From an uncultured Verrucomicrobiales bacterium (lineage in GTDB: Bacteria; Verrucomicrobiota; Verrucomicrobiia; Verrucomicrobiales; Akkermansiaceae), in NCBI GenBank assembly GCA_937928735.1, contig CALFVF010000001.1, forward strand, positions 124,001 through 188,000: a DNA stretch of 64,000 nt, in the 5' to 3' direction. The first letter of the stretch is position 1. The number at the start of each line of letters is the position of its first letter. Under the pieces are notes generated by a model. That model did not search any database. It had not been told where the DNA came from and saw nothing but the letters and a program-made list of their open reading frames with translations. The position numbers and the translations under genes are program-made. This document shows, piece after piece, positions 62,335 to 64,000 of this stretch.

Positions 62335-62874
62335 ATGAAAGATGAATTTCAACAACTGGTCGATGATCATTACCAACCTCTTTATCGTTTTGCATATTCG
62401 CTGGCGAAAAGTTCTGATCGAGCAGCTGACCTTGTCCAACAAGTGTATTGTGTGTGGGCCCAAAAAGGCCACCAACTTAAGGACAGGAGTAAGGCGAAGA
62501 CTTGGTTGTTTACAACATTGTATCGTGAGTTCCTAGGGCAGGCGAGACGCAGAAATCGCTTCCCTGAAGAAGATATTGAGGAATCAGAGTATCAACTTTC
62601 ATCCGAAGAGACAGATACACCTAGGCACATGGATGCGAAGTATGCTGTGGAGCTCCTCTCTAACTTAGATGAAACATTTCGTGCCCCCCTTATGCTGTTT
62701 TACCTCCAGCAGCATAGCTACAAAGAAATTTCGGAGATCTTAGATATTCCGATCGGAACTGTCATGTCTCGTATTTCTAGAGGCAAAGAGCAGCTTCGTA
62801 AGAAAATGAAAGATGTCGTAGCAGGAGAGAAGGTTGTGGAGATTAACACTAACGAATTCAGAAAAAATGGATAA
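62335..62874 (+). CDS. RNA polymerase sigma factor, ECF/sigma-70 family
   Basis: A 179-residue ECF-type sigma factor. Region 2 covers about 8-75 ('YQPLYRFAYSLAKSSDRAADLVQQVYCVWA', in part, with '-TWLFTTLYREFLGQ-'), and region 4 about 105-160 with the helix-turn-helix 'HSYKEISEILDIPIGTVMSRISRGKEQLRKKM' (in part). There is no sigma-70 region 1 or 3. Its 3' end overlaps the next gene (ATGG at 62867 before TAA at 62872), so the two are translationally coupled, which is typical of sigma/anti-sigma pairs. Signal unknown. Confidence 0.9.
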   Translation: MKDEFQQLVDDHYQPLYRFAYSLAKSSDRAADLVQQVYCVWAQKGHQLKDRSKAKTWLFTTLYREFLGQARRRNRFPEEDIEESEYQLSSEETDTPRHMDAKYAVELLSNLDETFRAPLMLFYLQQHSYKEISEILDIPIGTVMSRISRGKEQLRKKMKDVVAGEKVVEINTNEFRKNG

Positions 62875-63862
62875 AGAACAAGCTAAATTTGTTTTGCAAA
62901 GCTTTCGACCTGATGGCGCTGATGCTAAGGATCTTAGTTTTGCCAATGCACTTAAACTAGCCACTGAAGACAGAGAACTAGGAGAGTGGTTGGCGAATAG
63001 ACGAGCTGAAGACGCTGAGTTTGCAGCCGCGCTGAGTTCGATTCAGATCCCGAATACTTTGAGAGGTGAGATATTGGATATATTGAAGTTTGATGGTAAT
63101 CGTCATGAGGATGCGGATGACGCTATATTCATAGGCGCTCTTGCAAGTGTACCTGTACCAGAGAATTTGCGTGAGCAGATCTATAGTGCCCTCGAAGTGG
63201 AGCTAGCAGGAGGTCAGAAGAGGTCTAAAATTATTCCATTTCCTTTTTTTTCGCTACTTGGTGGAGTGGCAGCGGCAGCGGCCTTGGGATTCAGCGCTTA
63301 TTTAGTGTTCTCTCCACAAGAAGAGGCTAGCCAAATAGCTGGAGTGGATTCACCAGGAGGGACAAATTATGTTGAGCGTGTTGAGCTTTCTCAAGCGATT
63401 GTCCCGGTGGCACTCAATTCTATGTCCGCGCAGATGGAGATGGGTATGTCACTAAAGACTTCTATCAAGAATATCGACTTTGGTTACACCCCACAGCCAG
63501 GAGAAGGCATCGAGCAGGTGAACTCGTGGCTTAGTGGTCAACATCACCCAGTGCCGTCTTCTCTGCCGAATGGTTTAGAAAACGCACCTATATTAGGCTC
63601 TAAGCAGGTGATTTTAACCACAGGTCATAAGGCGTCCTTAGTGTCTTTCCATAAGGAGAACATGGGGGAGATGCACATGGTGATTTTAGACCTAGAGAGT
63701 GTTGAAGATCTTAAGAACTTCGAGACCATGGATAAAGTAGGTCTTAAGAGCTGTAAGACATGTCCGGTGTCTGAGTTCTTAATCACACGCTGGCGTGATA
63801 GCTCGAATGCTTATATGCTCTTATCTCACGCGAAGCCGCTAGAGATTAAGACCATCTTTTAA
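62867..63862 (+). CDS. probable membrane anti-sigma factor
   Basis: A 331-residue protein with one membrane helix (about 123-146, after 'RSKIIPFPFF'). The cytoplasmic part (1-120) is helical and contains two similar units, 'FAAALSSIQIPNTLRGEIL' (about 45-63) and 'FIGALASVPVPENLREQIY' (about 85-103), as an internal duplication. The periplasmic part (150-331) has no recognised family. The ATG at 62867 is preferred over 62834, as it overlaps the sigma stop by a few bases and gives the sequence 'MDKEQAKF'. No zinc-binding HxxxCxxC motif is present, so it is not a ZAS-type. Function as anti-sigma is inferred from coupling. Confidence 0.7.
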   Translation: MDKEQAKFVLQSFRPDGADAKDLSFANALKLATEDRELGEWLANRRAEDAEFAAALSSIQIPNTLRGEILDILKFDGNRHEDADDAIFIGALASVPVPENLREQIYSALEVELAGGQKRSKIIPFPFFSLLGGVAAAAALGFSAYLVFSPQEEASQIAGVDSPGGTNYVERVELSQAIVPVALNSMSAQMEMGMSLKTSIKNIDFGYTPQPGEGIEQVNSWLSGQHHPVPSSLPNGLENAPILGSKQVILTTGHKASLVSFHKENMGEMHMVILDLESVEDLKNFETMDKVGLKSCKTCPVSEFLITRWRDSSNAYMLLSHAKPLEIKTIF

Positions 63863-63883
63863 ATGATTTTATGTTGAGGGTAA

Positions 63884-63940
63884 GTAGAGTGGACTGAGAG
63901 AAAGGTTGGATCGCATTTCATAGTTCTCAGTTCACTCTAC
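63884..63940. terminator. long hairpin after the anti-sigma gene
   Basis: A 16-bp stem (63884-63899 with 63925-63940, one G-U) closes a 25-base loop, 22 bases after the stop. There is no T-tract. The remaining 60 bases of the window hold nothing recognised. Confidence 0.6.
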
Positions 63941-64000
63941 ACTTCGACAGCCTAATTTGACTCTTTTCTCAGTATCTCAATGCTAGACAGAGTGCGAGGT

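Noticed and set aside
1-64000. tRNA, rRNA, CRISPR arrays, prophage and complete insertion sequences
   Set aside because: No cloverleaf-like sequence, no regular spaced repeats, and no transposase, integrase or phage genes were found by reading both strands.

Overview
The window is about 64 kb of ordinary chromosomal DNA, roughly half G+C, from a Gram-negative bacterium that is most likely a member of the Verrucomicrobiota. A marine Rubritalea-like relative would fit, but this is inferred from gene content rather than from a marker gene. Supporting features are an adjacent DUF1800 and DUF1501 pair, a PEP-CTERM protein, a squalene/phytoene synthase-family gene, outer-membrane and OmpA-type proteins, and start codons that almost never have a Shine-Dalgarno motif. 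No tRNA, rRNA, CRISPR array, prophage or complete insertion sequence was found.

Layout. 1-7.4 kb: a respiratory operon in which the end of a cbb3-type oxidase (CcoN, CcoO and a one-heme CcoP-like cytochrome) runs directly into an aa3-type oxidase (CtaD, CtaE, CtaF, two small membrane proteins, CtaC), closed by a strong terminator. 7.4-16.4 kb: squalene/phytoene synthase and signal peptidase I (minus), ClpB (plus), then a minus-strand run of DEAD-box helicase, RuvC, glycosyltransferase and HAD phosphatase. 16.5-20 kb: a small lipoprotein, a UbiA-like membrane protein and two tandem paralogous exported helical proteins. 20-25 kb: a regulated family II pyrophosphatase overlapping proB, then proA, a MITE-like element, a lipoprotein and a lone receiver domain. 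25-33 kb: fatty-acid desaturase, serA, an OmpA-like protein, a lipoprotein, and a TetR-like plus ABC1-kinase pair. 33-41 kb: rpoB and rpoC behind a structured 700-base upstream region. 41-53 kb: NdpA-like protein, porin, BirA, a minus operon (acyltransferase, MetA, TPR protein), trpE-trpG with an unidentified third gene, and mscL. 53-64 kb: DUF1800/DUF1501 surface or secreted proteins, a PEP-CTERM protein, an acyltransferase-like GNAT protein, an ADP-ribosylglycohydrolase/alpha-beta hydrolase fusion, and an ECF sigma factor with a probable anti-sigma partner.

The most unusual feature is the aa3-type oxidase. Subunit I keeps all metal ligands and the D-channel aspartate but has Leu where the K-channel lysine should be. 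Subunit III carries an in-frame hydrophilic insertion of about 420 residues. Subunit II has Phe at the usual electron-entry Trp position and Gln at the usual CuA Glu position, as in ba3-type oxidases. Together with its operonic fusion to a cbb3-type set and two small unknown membrane proteins, this suggests a divergent oxidase assembly. Other points of note are a CBM3-like module inside a DUF1800 protein, the glycohydrolase-hydrolase fusion, the rpoBC leader hairpins, and a MITE-like element that seems to have replaced the start of a lipoprotein gene.
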